10,112 nt of DNA from Exophiala sp. HKRS030 (GCA_023897205.1 JAHWDD010000048.1:1754-11865); one strand, 5' to 3'. Counted from the first letter of the stretch, positions 1 to 9,210 are shown. Translations and numbers: made by a program. Notes: a model not told the origin generated them from the letters alone.

Positions 1-869
1 GCACAAACAAGGTCATTGGTCATGACGGTTGATAACCCTGGCTCCTGGATCCATCACTGCCAAGTTCTCAATCATCGTGATATGGGAATGATTTCCATGT
101 ACACGGCAGGCTGAATTTCTTCATGTGGCATTTACAGCGATGGAAACTGACGCCGTTACCCTACGGCCTACCGACCTAATATGGAAAATTTCAAATTCAC
201 AATTTAATCCGCAGGGAGGAATGAGGAACCATGAAAGCCTTAAGCACATTCTCTTGCAGCAACCTTGGCTACTAAGTTGAACGCACATTGCATTACAGAC
301 CCTGCCGGGACTTGTTGAGCTTTTAATATGCACGGCGCATCATCTAGACTGGCACACGGAGGAGGACACACTCTTTAATTCAGATTTAAAACCATGCCGA
401 TATAGGTAGCCAAATGCTTGGTTTGCTGTTCACAAAACTGATTGCTGCGCTCGGAAAGTAGTGATGGATGGATCAGCACGAAGTATGAATAAAAGATCAC
501 GAAATTTATTGACACAATAGGGGAGGAGCTGAAAACAGGTGAAATTAGTGAGACACAAGACATCATATCTTGCATCAAGTTGAGAATCTTCTCCGTGCGT
601 TCCCCGGTTTTTCCTGATCCCCAAATTCGGAGTAGCACCTATTTTGTATGTGGTCAAGATCTTGATTGAGCACTCTGCCGGTGCAGGACGGTGCAAAGAG
701 AACACGTCTTAATCGTCCGTCTCCCCGTGGACAAGAGTCAGACACTTGGGGTACATGACGCCGTTCAATCAAATCCGGGCTCGTCATCTGTTAAAGCTTC
801 GACTAGCTCAATTTTGCGAAGTCTCTGGAACGTCTTTGGTCAAGATGACAGTAGTATTGAGGTACGAGA
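1..869. other. No recognisable gene
   Basis: I see no supported gene here. Open frames on both strands are short, start mostly at non-ATG codons and show no domain I know. The stretch just before 870 may be the diverged upstream part of the NLR remnant that follows, since one forward frame near 810-840 reads ILRSLW, but the match is too weak to extend the call. Confidence 0.5.
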
Positions 870-1170
870 TGGCTCAAGGCGCTATCGCTTCCGGAGATGG
901 GAGCCACAGAAGCAGCATCGAGCACCCTGTACAAGATACATGTCAGTGGATATACGATACCACTGCTTACTGCCTCATAGCGCTCAAGTTCCAGCCTCTC
1001 GTGGATCAAGGGCAAAGCAGGGGCTGAAAGAGGAAGTTCATGAAGAGCATTTGGCAAGACGATTAAAGATAAGCCGTGATACTTCAAGCATTTTCCTGCC
1101 ATTCTTCTTCAATGGCCGTGGTGCAATCATGGAAAAGTCTCCAATGGGGCTGGACCTAACGCTGATGTGC
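870..1170 (+). pseudogene. Decayed fungal NACHT-type NLR fragment (linker and P-loop region)
   Basis: This is a remnant of a fungal NLR (STAND ATPase) gene, the class linked to non-self recognition and regulated cell death. Conserved blocks appear in family order but in changing frames. LKALSLPEMGA (about 873-905) corresponds to the usual L-S-F-PEM-D-A-R block. It is followed by DTCQWIYDTTAY (935-970), matching the conserved TC-x-W-L/I-F/Y-D motif. WIKGKAGA (1002-1025) is the first half of the Walker A block LWIKGK-x-G-x-GKSTLMK. KRKFMKSI (1028-1051) is its second half, with arginine and lysine where the family has S/T and T. DTSSIFLPFFFNGRG (1078-1122) matches the strand after the P-loop, usually F-FFNARG. 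The frame changes at least four times, so no functional protein is possible. No Walker B, NACHT helical region or repeat domain is visible downstream, so the copy is also truncated. What is seen are the motifs and frame shifts; the family assignment rests on knowledge of fungal NACHT proteins. Confidence 0.72.
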
Positions 1171-1421
1171 AGCCCGCTACGCCAGAGTCGAATTTTAACG
1201 TGCGAGTTTCTCCCAACGATCTTGCAACAAGACTCCCGGATGGTAGTGAAGGTAACATTAATACAAATAAGTACGATCGACAGCACGGAGCTTCCCTTGC
1301 ATAATTCTTGACAGCCATCTACGATCACTCATTTTACAACCGCTTGTTGTTCAAACCATTTTGGATAAGACAATGGCCATAGCTAGCTCATTATATCTTT
1401 TGTATTCCTGACGTGGCTGGT

Positions 1422-2690
1422 TTATGCTTCGATCTCATGAGTTTGGCATTTCTGATCCTCTTCGGTAGCAGGCAGCACGAAACCTTCGTGGGTTTCCCAT
1501 TCTCGTCTTTCTCTGCGCATGTCGCTTCGAACCCAATGTACACTGATGCACGCCCAAACGGTAGCCCAAAGGAAAGGCACAGCCCAACCTGTGATATGTT
1601 AGCCTTTGCTACCTTCGCGGGAGACCCGGTACGCACAGATGCCATACGCCACTGTTGCGGGTATCGAGTGTACCACAGCAATTACTGTGAGTGGCGTAGC
1701 AATTATTAGAGCCGGGATAGACCAGAAGAGGGATTGGTTATACATCATTTGGCGGAATCGTGGGCTTGCGTCGTAACGGGCCGCAAGTGCTTCTCGATAT
1801 GGTCTTCCCGCGTTGGCGTTGACTGCTACTACATCTTCGATGAAGTAGTATACACCAGGCTTCACCGGCTCCCCCTTGCCTGTAGAACTGAGGCGGAACG
1901 GCGCTTTCCAATGATGCACATTATAAAAGGTGAGCAGGCCCGAAACGCCACCTAAGGTGTATAACAAGGACGGCGCAGGCATGCAAAGAACCCTTAGCCA
2001 GACGATGTGTGGAGCGCTTCCAATAATGAATAGTGCTGTGACCGCGGTTATGGAGACCACTGATGCCCATGTGACCACATCGAAGCACCAGCGACTGTTT
2101 GTCCCTAGTGGCCGGTAGAAGCTCTCCTTCTTGATAAGGCTCAAACTCCGGATGGCAAACTCGAGATATGTGGGACCTCCCCAAACTGTTGTGACGACGG
2201 CGAAGGTGATCCAGTTTTGGACGTCGCCGCCATAATAAAGTCCGTAGTAAAGGGCAATAGGCACAATACATGCATCAATCCACATCACGAGGACGATGGC
2301 GGAGAGTCTGAAACGCCGGCCACCGTGACGCCAAGTGAACGGTAACTGCGGAAGTAGATGTGGATTCTGCTTGTAGTATTCTTGAAGGGTACTAGCTCGT
2401 CGACGAAATTCCTTTTTCGTGGCAGCGCGACTGTCATAATACGCTTCTGCTTGAGCGCGGTGTATGCTATCGCACCGTTCAGCTCGGTGGTGGTCGGCAT
2501 GAGGGTAGCAAGAACTAGGGCTTGCCGCATCGTTTATTGTAGGCTGGAAAATGACCTGGCCGAAGCCACTGGGTGATGTGGAAGAGTCTGGAGGGACAAT
2601 GTTTCGACCAGGACTCAAGGGTGTCGATACATGCAAACTGGGACGAAATGGGTCGTCGACCGGCCCACTGCGGGATGTGATTTCAGGCAT
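1422..2690 (-). CDS. Fungal multi-pass membrane protein of unknown function, two exons
   Basis: This encodes a 406-residue integral membrane protein of a conserved but uncharacterised ascomycete family. Exon 1 is 1637-2690 and exon 2 is 1422-1588, joined across a 48-base intron at 1589-1636 (donor GTGCGT, branch GCTAAC, acceptor CACAG). Reading through the intron gives a stop after 15 odd residues. Splicing restores WAVPFLWATVW, completing the last membrane segment, followed by a charged tail ending HEIEA. The first 115 residues are polar and proline/serine-rich, with a basic stretch KKEFRRR (92-98), and are likely cytosolic. LPQLPFTWRHG precedes six hydrophobic segments at about 128-150, 160-180, 205-224, 230-252, 319-342 and 345-370. 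The long 253-318 loop, with PGVYYFIEDVVAVN and GRPYREALAARY, is the strongest family signature. The start is the first ATG, with A at -3. No function is known; transport or a membrane-scaffold role would be guesses. Confidence 0.88.
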
Positions 2691-2819
2691 GATGAGTAGT
2701 CGGTAGTAAAGAGCTGAAGGGAAAAAAATACGTTTCAGCAGATGCTACAGACTCTCACTTTCAGGCCACTTAATTCAGCGACTAGTTACAGGATTGATTG
2801 AATGAGCCAATTTAAAGGC

Positions 2820-3060
2820 TTTCATTTCGTCAACCCCTCGATTGAAGTCCATGATGCAGTACCTTTTGGCCTGGGGCTAAACACTTGTACCAAGCCTGGT
2901 AGAGGCTCCACCGGTGTGAGATAGGCCTGCTCCTTACTGGCCGCCGGACAATTCCAACGCATAGGCGTTTGATTTGCAGCTAGCCACAACGGCCAAGAAT
3001 ACGCAAAAAAAACCGCAGTAAATCACCACAGTCTCGGCAAGCTAATCCAATCAAGTCGAA
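2820..3060. repeat. Diverged direct repeat, copy A
   Basis: This segment aligns along its length with 3198-3402 in the same orientation. Shared anchors include TTCATTTCGT, ACTTGTACCAAGC, GGCCAAGAATACGCAAAAA and CACAGTCTC. Copy A is longer: it has about 16 extra bases after ATTTCGT and about 18 extra near 2954-2972. In gap-free blocks about four fifths of positions agree. No coding domain, terminal inverted repeat or target duplication was found, so the type of element is unknown. It could be a solo fragment of an old transposon or a local segmental duplication. Confidence 0.75.
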
Positions 3061-3197
3061 TTCCCCTATTTGTATTATGACGAGGTGCCGGTGACAGATA
3101 TGAAATACAATTGACGTGGATACGTATCGCAAGAAGTTTGCAGAATGCTGGCCGTGGCAACTTCGAGGTCAAACAGCGTCGGAAAACGCAGAAATCC

Positions 3198-3402
3198 CTC
3201 ATTTCGTGGTCCATCATACAGTACTTCTTAGCGTGGGGCTGACCACTTGTACCAAGCTTGTAGAGGCAACACTGGTGTGAGAGGTAAGTCTGTTCTAACT
3301 GGACATCGAAAGGGATTGCAGCTTGCCACAAATGGCCAAGAATACGCAAAAAGCATCGCAGTGGATCGCCACAGTCTCAGTAACCTAATCCAAAGGAATC
3401 GA
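3198..3402. repeat. Diverged direct repeat, copy B
   Basis: This is the second copy of the repeat at 2820-3060, offset by about 360-380 bases. In the two best blocks (the GTCCAT...CCAAGC block and the CCACAA...AATCCAA block) about twelve differences are transitions and five are transversions. A transition excess is what RIP produces in duplicated fungal DNA, but ordinary mutation also favours transitions. Open frames crossing this copy on the minus strand show no known domain. Confidence 0.75.
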
Positions 3403-3410
3403 ATCAGACA

Positions 3411-4480
3411 GATAAAGCCTACATCCAGATGCACACAATGTCAACGTCGTCCTTATCGATGGACTCATTGCCGATGGATATGCCCATGAGGCCCATGCTC
3501 AAACGATCCTGTCACTCAACAATAGCAGCAGCAGAGTAGACAGTCTCAGGTATGAGCATGCTGCGGCCGCCAGGAGCCACCACGTCATTGGTGGCCACGA
3601 TGTCAGGCATCGCAGACACATCCACTCTGGGACCTAAAGCATGCAGTATGCAGATGATGTTCAGGCCATGCTTTAACGCGCGCTCTTTCCCACAAGAGAC
3701 TTTTAAGACTTGCACAGGACCGTAAGTACTACTTACCAAGATGCGAATGCTTTGCAATTTTACATCATGCTTGGTGAGAAAAGGGTGAGCCAGTGCCAAT
3801 CCTGCTGGCCCTCGTGATGTCTACGGGGCCTCTCACCCATCTGTAGTGCGTACAGGCGTCGAGGTCCCCGTAACTCCCAAAATCAATTCACCATGCTAGG
3901 TCGGGATTGACGGGATCAGAAGAAGCAAAGCTCAAACGGCTCCTGGAGTCCTGTCGTTGGTTGACTAGGACACAAGCTGGAAGCGAGCACCGGGGTGAAG
4001 TGCTGTGGAGTGCCGCAAAAGTGCCACCATTTCCTCATTTCACGCGGAGCAGGGGAAAAGCCACGACAATCACAAATATGATGCAAGAGAACATGATGTT
4101 TCTCCGGACATGCTTCAATATCCGTTTACCTCGGGGACGCCCTGCATCATCCACTGTGGTTTCAACACGCTCGGGCCGTCATCCGTCTGCTCCGATAGGC
4201 GGCAGATACTGGTGTGAGTTTCGACAGTACGCTAAGGATGACCAGTACAGTATATTTCCCGGATTCGAATGCGCACTTAGAATTCCGTGCGACCCGTGCA
4301 ACTTATGCAATGAGTGCAAGCGAGCGTTGATGGCCCTTCAAGTCCTTGTAGATCTAGAAGAACGTCTCTCAGCAATTACAGTCCAGCTCCGGGCTTCCGA
4401 CACACCAATCAGCTTCTAGTTCGTACTCTGCGCTTGTTGTAACTCGTACGTCCTAGCCTTCTCATGATTCGCAACGGCAT
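3411..4480. other. Gene-free stretch with unassigned open frames
   Basis: Nothing here can be supported as a gene. A minus-strand frame at 3512-3799 (95 codons) has a protein-like composition, including MPDIVATNDVVAPGG, but it lacks a start ATG, follows an in-frame TAG, and matches no family I recognise. A forward frame at 3907-4419 (170 codons) starts at TTG and shows only a short cysteine cluster near its end (CALRIPCDPCNLCNEC). If the methyltransferase remnant that follows was once complete, its N-terminal half should lie here, but no GxGxxG-type SAM-binding motif is visible. Confidence 0.5.
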
Positions 4481-4483
4481 GTG

Positions 4484-4853
4484 CGGCATGACTTATACAA
4501 CACATGGATCGAGCTGCGGGAGGGTGATTTGCTGGAAACGTTGAAGGCCGACGAGGTCATGCCGAAGTGGTTTGACCTTCTGCTGTTGGGACAGTACGTT
4601 TACGTTCTCAACAGGTTCCTCCCAGCTTGCCAACAGACTCGTGCCGACGACATGCAGCCTGGGTGCCTCTTGCACTTCCTACCCTCAAGTTTGTCCAACC
4701 ATTGCTCAAGTATGGTGCTGTTGCCATCACGGACACTGTGGGAATAGCAAAGCTCTTGTACAGGGACTTTCTGGGGTATATACACATTCCAGAAAACGGA
4801 CTCAGGAGTCTTGCATTACCCTACTTTGGGGCCTGGAGCTATCGGTGTATTTA
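4484..4853 (+). pseudogene. SAM-dependent O-methyltransferase, C-terminal half, frameshifted
   Basis: This is the remnant of a class I O-methyltransferase of a kind common in fungi, with members that methylate small aromatic or secondary-metabolite hydroxyls. In the first frame IELREGDLLETLK and FDLLLL match the acidic motif and strand before the catalytic centre. A 64-base intron (4594-4657, GTACGT to CATGCAG) then leads to WVPLALPTLKFVQPLLK and YRDFLGYI. The final strand GLELSVYL (4833-4853) follows in a third frame. The first frame does not join the second across the intron unless one G of the GGG at 4588-4590 is extra; the expected Asp-Thr-Trp then appears. The second shift is one missing G in the GGGG at 4828-4831. 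The Rossmann N-terminal half is absent upstream. Truncation plus two shifts make this a pseudogene, though the two shifts alone, both in G runs, could be sequencing errors. Family assignment is confident, substrate unknown. Confidence 0.75.
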
Positions 4854-4856
4854 CAT

Positions 4857-5130
4857 ACGGATGAACATATGCAAGCGAGTGTTTATGGAGAGGTGGCAGC
4901 AATGGGAGTATTGCTACGCAGTGCTCAGAGTGGCTATTACTGCTGCCCTCCTCGCCTTTTTGGTCAGAAAAAAGACAGAAATGTATGCCCAGTGTCCCGT
5001 ACAACGAAGACAACATCAATTTCTGGACATCACTGTCGTCTATCGTTCATACTGTGGAGCTCACCCTATTCAACCTTGCATCGAAACCTCTTAGAGCGGA
5101 ACACGGAAAAAAGCGTTTAAAAACAGGACG
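4857..5130. other. Sequence after the methyltransferase remnant, no gene seen
   Basis: The third frame of the methyltransferase stays open well past its expected end, to 5120, but the extra residues resemble nothing known and the family normally stops just after GLELSVYL. I take this as non-coding flank running into the upstream region of the metallothionein gene. Confidence 0.4.
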
Positions 5131-5290
5131 CCAATGACGAAAGTGAATCTTTCCCTTCAGCGCCTGGCGTAGCGACAACTGTACATACGGCGTCATCATT
5201 ACATCACTAGGCATCCGTGCTAGGTACATAAAAATGGCTTGTTACCACCTCGATAGTCTTTCCAATCTCAATCCATCCACCACGATCATC
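5131..5290 (+). promoter_or_regulatory. Probable metallothionein promoter and leader
   Basis: A CCAAT box at 5131-5135 overlaps a TGACG half-site (5135-5139), and an inverted half-site CGTCA follows at 5191-5195; TGACG half-sites are typical bZIP targets. A TATA-like CATAAAAA lies at 5227-5234. A pyrimidine-rich tract at about 5253-5285 (CTTTCCAATCTCAATCCATCC) is the kind of initiator seen in strongly expressed fungal genes, and would place the transcript start downstream of the ATG at 5234. No clear copper-regulator site was recognised. Motif presence is seen; function is inference. Confidence 0.4.
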
Positions 5291-5343
5291 AGAACTTGAA
5301 AATAAACTTAGTACTCAAATTACAATACGCAAAATCTCTCAAT

Positions 5344-5503
5344 ATGGCATGCGGCTGTGGACCTGGAGGCGAGAAATGTCCCTGCAATGGGCCAAAATCT
5401 TGCACCTGCTCCCAGAACTGTCAATGCAAGGATTGTGGGGTACGTGAGAAACCTGATCCTTTTTTTGAAGAAAATAGAATTCTGATCCCGTGCGAAGAAA
5501 TGA
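5344..5503 (+). CDS. Small CxC-rich metallothionein
   Basis: This encodes a very small cysteine-rich protein that would bind Cu(I), Zn or Cd through thiolate clusters in the cytosol and buffer or detoxify metal. Exon 1 (5344-5439) gives 32 residues with nine cysteines at 3, 5, 12, 14, 20, 22, 26, 28 and 31: four C-x-C pairs plus a final C-x-x-C, with no aromatic residue. Right after the codon for Gly32 comes a textbook donor GTACGTGAG at 5440. The preferred acceptor is GCGAAG ending at 5497, after the branch-like CTGAT at 5483-5487. This leaves AAA TGA and a 33-residue protein ending CKDCGK. Alternatives are an acceptor at 5522, giving a stop straight after Gly32, or no splicing, giving 62 residues with a cysteine-poor tail and a stop at 5532. 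The start is the first ATG after the leader. Length and C-x-C spacing fit fungal copper metallothioneins. The metallothionein call is firm; the exact last codon is not. Confidence 0.82.
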
Positions 5504-5532
5504 AAGGATGTTCTCAACGAAGTGATTGCTGA

Positions 5533-7098
5533 GAGATGTGGACTTGCAAAGCAGAGATACGTTGGTCGCTTTTGCTATGAAGCAGCACCGCAGAGATGGA
5601 GGGGAGGAAAGAAGATGCCGTTTTATTCACAGAAAATTCCCCCAGAACACTTACTCTACACTCATTAGCATCCTTACTCCCATCATTAGTATAAATGATA
5701 GTGGTTGTAAGGTCCTGAAAATCATCAAAACTTTATGTGAAGCCGAATTTCACTTCTGGATGAATGAAATGCTTCCGTACACCACAATTCATACCACAAA
5801 CCACATCTTTGGCGTAGCTTTGCCGGCTGGCTGCCGGCCAATTTTGTGCGGCTGCCATTGCAATGGCCTGGATATACTGGCGTCGCGTCACGGTTGTTGT
5901 AACATTGCTGATATTACTGATTAGGATTAAGTGCACACCAGGAATGGTAAGCTTCTAAACGACCGTACCGGTCAACATTACTCTGCTAGAAAACTCGCAT
6001 CCAACCCTACTCGGAGCTTTGTTGAAGCAATCTCTCCCTGTACAATGATCCTGTCAGTAAGGATCTGAAGAAAGGCGACGTCGATGAAGCTGCTGCGCGC
6101 AACGGCGCCCCGCAGTAGCGAAATCGGCGATTCGTTGCGGCTTTTGTGCGTATTTCTTGGCGATGGCCATGTCTCAGCACGTCCCGTCCTAAAAAGCTTG
6201 CCGGATATGCACACCAGTCATCGACTCTAATGGCATCGCTCAACCTGATGACCTTTCAACATACACTACATATATTAGTAGATGATCTTTATCACGGTAC
6301 TAGTGAGGCGATATGCGCTCCAGCGTTCCGCAATCTGTGCTTCGGTCAGGCACGTCAACAAAGACCCAGTTCCCTCCAGGATAGGCATTGTCCCACGTTA
6401 GATACAATACCAATAGTGGCGGATTTATTGGCTTCATCGTCCCTGACCTGCAGCCGCCTAGTCTCTGGATTCGGACTGAATAGCGCTCGTGAAGAGTCTT
6501 GAGGCTATTGTGCGGTGCTCCTTCCTGCAGCCCAATCAAGGAGGGAATCCATGTTGCCAAGTTTCCGCTAGTTCACGCATGGATTTCTGCAGCGAGTCCA
6601 TCCTGACAAGTCGCGCCATTCAGTGGCAGATTACGCAACAGGGAAAGAGCTCAGAAGGACTGGCACCTTTTCATAGAGCTACGTATTTGCAGATCCATGT
6701 GTTTTAGTCCCAACTCAAAAGCTGTGCCAATGTCAATTCGTCGGTTCTCACTCCTCGCTACCGTCTGCTCAAATTGTATTCACTCCGGAATTTTCTCAGC
6801 GTGTATAGGTCTGTGTTCAAACCGGAGTCCGTAGGTCCAACGGAGCGCCACGCATCCATACATAGCCTTGGCCAGCTCGTGAATAGGCGTACGGTGGTTT
6901 TTTGGGCCTTCGGACCATGGAATCCCTACTCTTGCTGCTTGATTGGTTCCCCCGCATAATCCAACGAGTCTTTGCGCAGGAGTCCTGCTCATTTATTCTA
7001 TGCCGTACCCCCAAGCACTCTTCCTCAGCCAGCAAGTGCTGGGCCCAGTGTGAGTCAGTCGATGACACGGCTGATGTTTGGAAACTTGCGTCTCGACC
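5533..7098. other. 1.6 kb without a supported gene
   Basis: The first few hundred bases probably include the 3' untranslated region of the metallothionein gene. Beyond that I found no domain on either strand. Three minus-strand frames look somewhat protein-like: 5733-5936 (ending with a CGMNCG stretch, GTG start only), 6300-6560 (TTG start) and 6780-6992. None has a good start, splice structure or recognisable family. These may be more decayed genes, in keeping with the NLR and methyltransferase remnants elsewhere. Confidence 0.45.
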
Positions 7099-8022
7099 AT
7101 GGCACCTCTACCGGGAACCTCAAACACGGGGCCTCCCATCTTGTCCACTTTCAACGCGACCAAGAGCCGGATTCCCATTGCTAGCGAGACTTCCATGTAC
7201 TGTGTGTTTGACCGAACCACTTCCAGTAATTCAGTCACGTCTGTCGAAGCAACCACAGCCGCGAAGGCGAGGAGGATGGCATCGAACCTGAAAACCCCTG
7301 TCGATCCTTTACCACCAGCAACAACTGCGCTTGGACTATCGACTAGCTGTACACAAGATAACTTCGGTGCATCGAGGAGCTTGCCCACCGACTTTGCCAG
7401 CATGTTCAATACTAGCTCTGAGGCTGTTGACGCCTGTGTCATTGCTACCACGACTGCAACACATGCAGGGGGCGGCTGTGGGTCCGTTGCTTCGGCGAGA
7501 CAAAGAAGTTGTAGGGGGATACCATGCTCACCTGCGCTTCAAGCTGCTGCTGCTGTGCCAGTTGTGGTTGCTGTGCTTGCCACCATGACCGTGCTATTCT
7601 TCTGCATACTCCCAAGGTGGAAGCATTGGAGAGCTGGAGAAGCCGCCAAGAGAAGTCCGGAAAAGAAGTGGACTAGACATCTGCGACTGTTTGCTTTCGA
7701 CGCTGAGCTTCTAGCAGATGGTCGCCTCTCCAGCACGAACAGTATCAGGAAAGAAAACCGTGTGAGAAGTGGCCAAAACACTGTACACAGTGCTTTGCCT
7801 CGCAGACAAAGCGTCGAAGACGTTGTCCCTCGATGTCACTGTTCTATGAGCTCTGTTCAGCCTGCCAAAACACGGAGCAGTTTGCTATCTTCCGCGGGCC
7901 TTCGCGCCATGGCGGCGACCCAAGACCACATACAAGAATACTCGACAACCGCGACTGCTCCTCCAACCTACGCCGTTGCAACTGGCGAGACCCCCAGAGG
8001 CCCCGATTCCCAATCCCGCTAG
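7099..8022 (+). CDS. Hypothetical single-pass membrane protein with PPxY tail
   Basis: This encodes a 307-residue protein without introns. The start is the first ATG after an in-frame TGA at 7072, in the strong context GACCATGGC. The N-terminal 145 residues are rich in Ser, Thr, Ala and Pro, carry two N-glycosylation sequons (N19, N104) and a few cysteines, and look extracellular or lumenal. One hydrophobic helix follows at about 147-171 (AAAVPVVVAVLATMTVLFF). Next come a basic stop-transfer region (PRWKHWR, then KRSPEKKW) and a polar tail containing RHLRLFAFDAELL. The tail ends with APPTYAV, a PPxY motif (288-291) of the kind bound by WW domains of Nedd4/Rsp5 ubiquitin ligases. There is no N-terminal signal peptide, so the helix would act as a signal anchor, or an upstream exon is missing. 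The architecture resembles fungal wall-stress or mucin-like surface proteins, but no sensor domain such as WSC is present. Function unknown. Confidence 0.72.
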   Translation: MAPLPGTSNTGPPILSTFNATKSRIPIASETSMYCVFDRTTSSNSVTSVEATTAAKARRMASNLKTPVDPLPPATTALGLSTSCTQDNFGASRSLPTDFASMFNTSSEAVDACVIATTTATHAGGGCGSVASARQRSCRGIPCSPALQAAAAVPVVVAVLATMTVLFFCILPRWKHWRAGEAAKRSPEKKWTRHLRLFAFDAELLADGRLSSTNSIRKENRVRSGQNTVHSALPRRQSVEDVVPRCHCSMSSVQPAKTRSSLLSSAGLRAMAATQDHIQEYSTTATAPPTYAVATGETPRGPDSQSR

Positions 8023-9210
8023 CACATATTTCCTCGCAATTTCGAGTCCTGTCGGCTCTGTCAAGAGTTGCGAAGTCAATGCCCCTCTGATGAGGATGCG
8101 AATTCGTAGAAGACCAAGTCGACATGAGTGTGCGCTTACGTGTTTCGGAAAAGGGGAAGGCACAAACACAGATTGGTACAGTGCGGAAATGGTCCTCGTC
8201 TGCAAAAGACGTGTAAACAAACCGTTAAGATCCATCAGGTTGAGTTTTGACAGCCGGATATATCAGCAAGTCATCAAATTATACTGTTAGCATAGCATGA
8301 GCCGGCGGAGTGTTCAACGCCTTCCGAACCTCCGACACTGTTGTTGGACAAGTTAAACGCTTCTCACATTAGCGGCTAATTATCGGCCTTATTCCATCCT
8401 GTGGGAGGCAGGTTAGGGACCCACTGGTGCGTCTTTTGTGCGTATTTTCGGTTTCGTATACCCAAAATTGGCTGTCGCTGGGTCGCTGCGAGAAATGGAA
8501 CTAGAGTCCAGCAAGGATGCTGTCATAGCAACGCATTGACGCTTCCGAGGGATATGTCGCCTGCGTATTCAACCGGCCATGCCATGGACAGATAAAAGCT
8601 GGGCAGCACAGTGGAGCTTCTAAGTGTGCTACACTCGCCAGCCAGCAAGGGTCTTTACTTGCCCATCCTCGCGTGCTTGGTATGACCCTGATCGAATCCC
8701 ATTGGCAGGCCGCTTTCCGCGCTACTCTAGCTCTCCTGCCTTACTATTGTCTCTTACCTGTGCAAATTACTTCCGATGTTGATGGGCTTTCTTAGTCGGA
8801 AAGACTAGGCTGGCGAGACTATTTGGCTCAATGTGCGCAGATTCACATCATTCCTGCATTAAGTCTCAACGGGGGGCTGCATGATGCGCCTCTGTTCATA
8901 ATGATAAGGGGTCGTTTCCAAGAATCCTTCAAAATCGTGGAACATGCATGCTGAGCCTAGGGGCAACTTCTTCTCCAACCGGTTTGGAAAAGAGATCCTT
9001 CCAATTGCAAGGCTCGCTCGCAAAGCGGGAGGCAGTAATCGCTAGAAAGGAAGCCCACTGGAGCAGGACTGTTGAGGTCATCGGTCCTTTGAGGTCCACA
9101 GCGTTACGACCTGCAATACGTCTGTCTAGGTGCTTGCTCCGGAACATGGCTCCTTGTCGCTGAGATCTCCCTGCCGACGGAAGTAGATGTTAGCATGAAA
9201 GAAGTGGTAT
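8023..9210. other. 1.2 kb intergenic region, nothing recognised
   Basis: The region lies between the stop of the single-pass membrane protein and the oxidase promoter. It contains short open frames on both strands, none with a domain, a good start or plausible splicing. A GATAA motif occurs at about 8591-8595. A TCGAATCCC stretch near 8692 recalls a tRNA T-loop, but no stem or cloverleaf forms around it. Confidence 0.5.

Noticed and set aside
691..1311. A 206-codon forward open frame
   Set aside because: It is not a gene in its own right: only its DTSSIFLPFFFNGRG part is homologous to anything, and that belongs to the frameshifted NLR remnant.
4200..4225. Possible third copy of the repeat (ACTGGTGTGAG)
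   Set aside because: Only about 11 bases match exactly, and the sequence after them does not align with either copy.
3907..4419. A 170-codon forward open frame ending in a cysteine cluster
   Set aside because: It starts at TTG, has no recognisable domain, and overlaps another open frame of similar quality; it looks like chance.
4572..5120. A 182-codon forward open frame
   Set aside because: Only the GLELSVYL piece is real, as the last strand of the methyltransferase remnant; the rest is out-of-frame translation.
5526..5924. A 132-codon forward open frame after the metallothionein
   Set aside because: It has a TTG start, no domain, and lies where the metallothionein 3' untranslated region is expected.
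6993..7451. A 152-codon minus-strand open frame
   Set aside because: It lies opposite the N-terminal part of the single-pass membrane protein, lacks a proper start at its end, and has no domain; the plus-strand frame is longer and has a coherent architecture.
8670..8720. tRNA-like TCGAATCCC stretch
   Set aside because: No 5-bp T stem, anticodon arm or acceptor stem can be formed around it.
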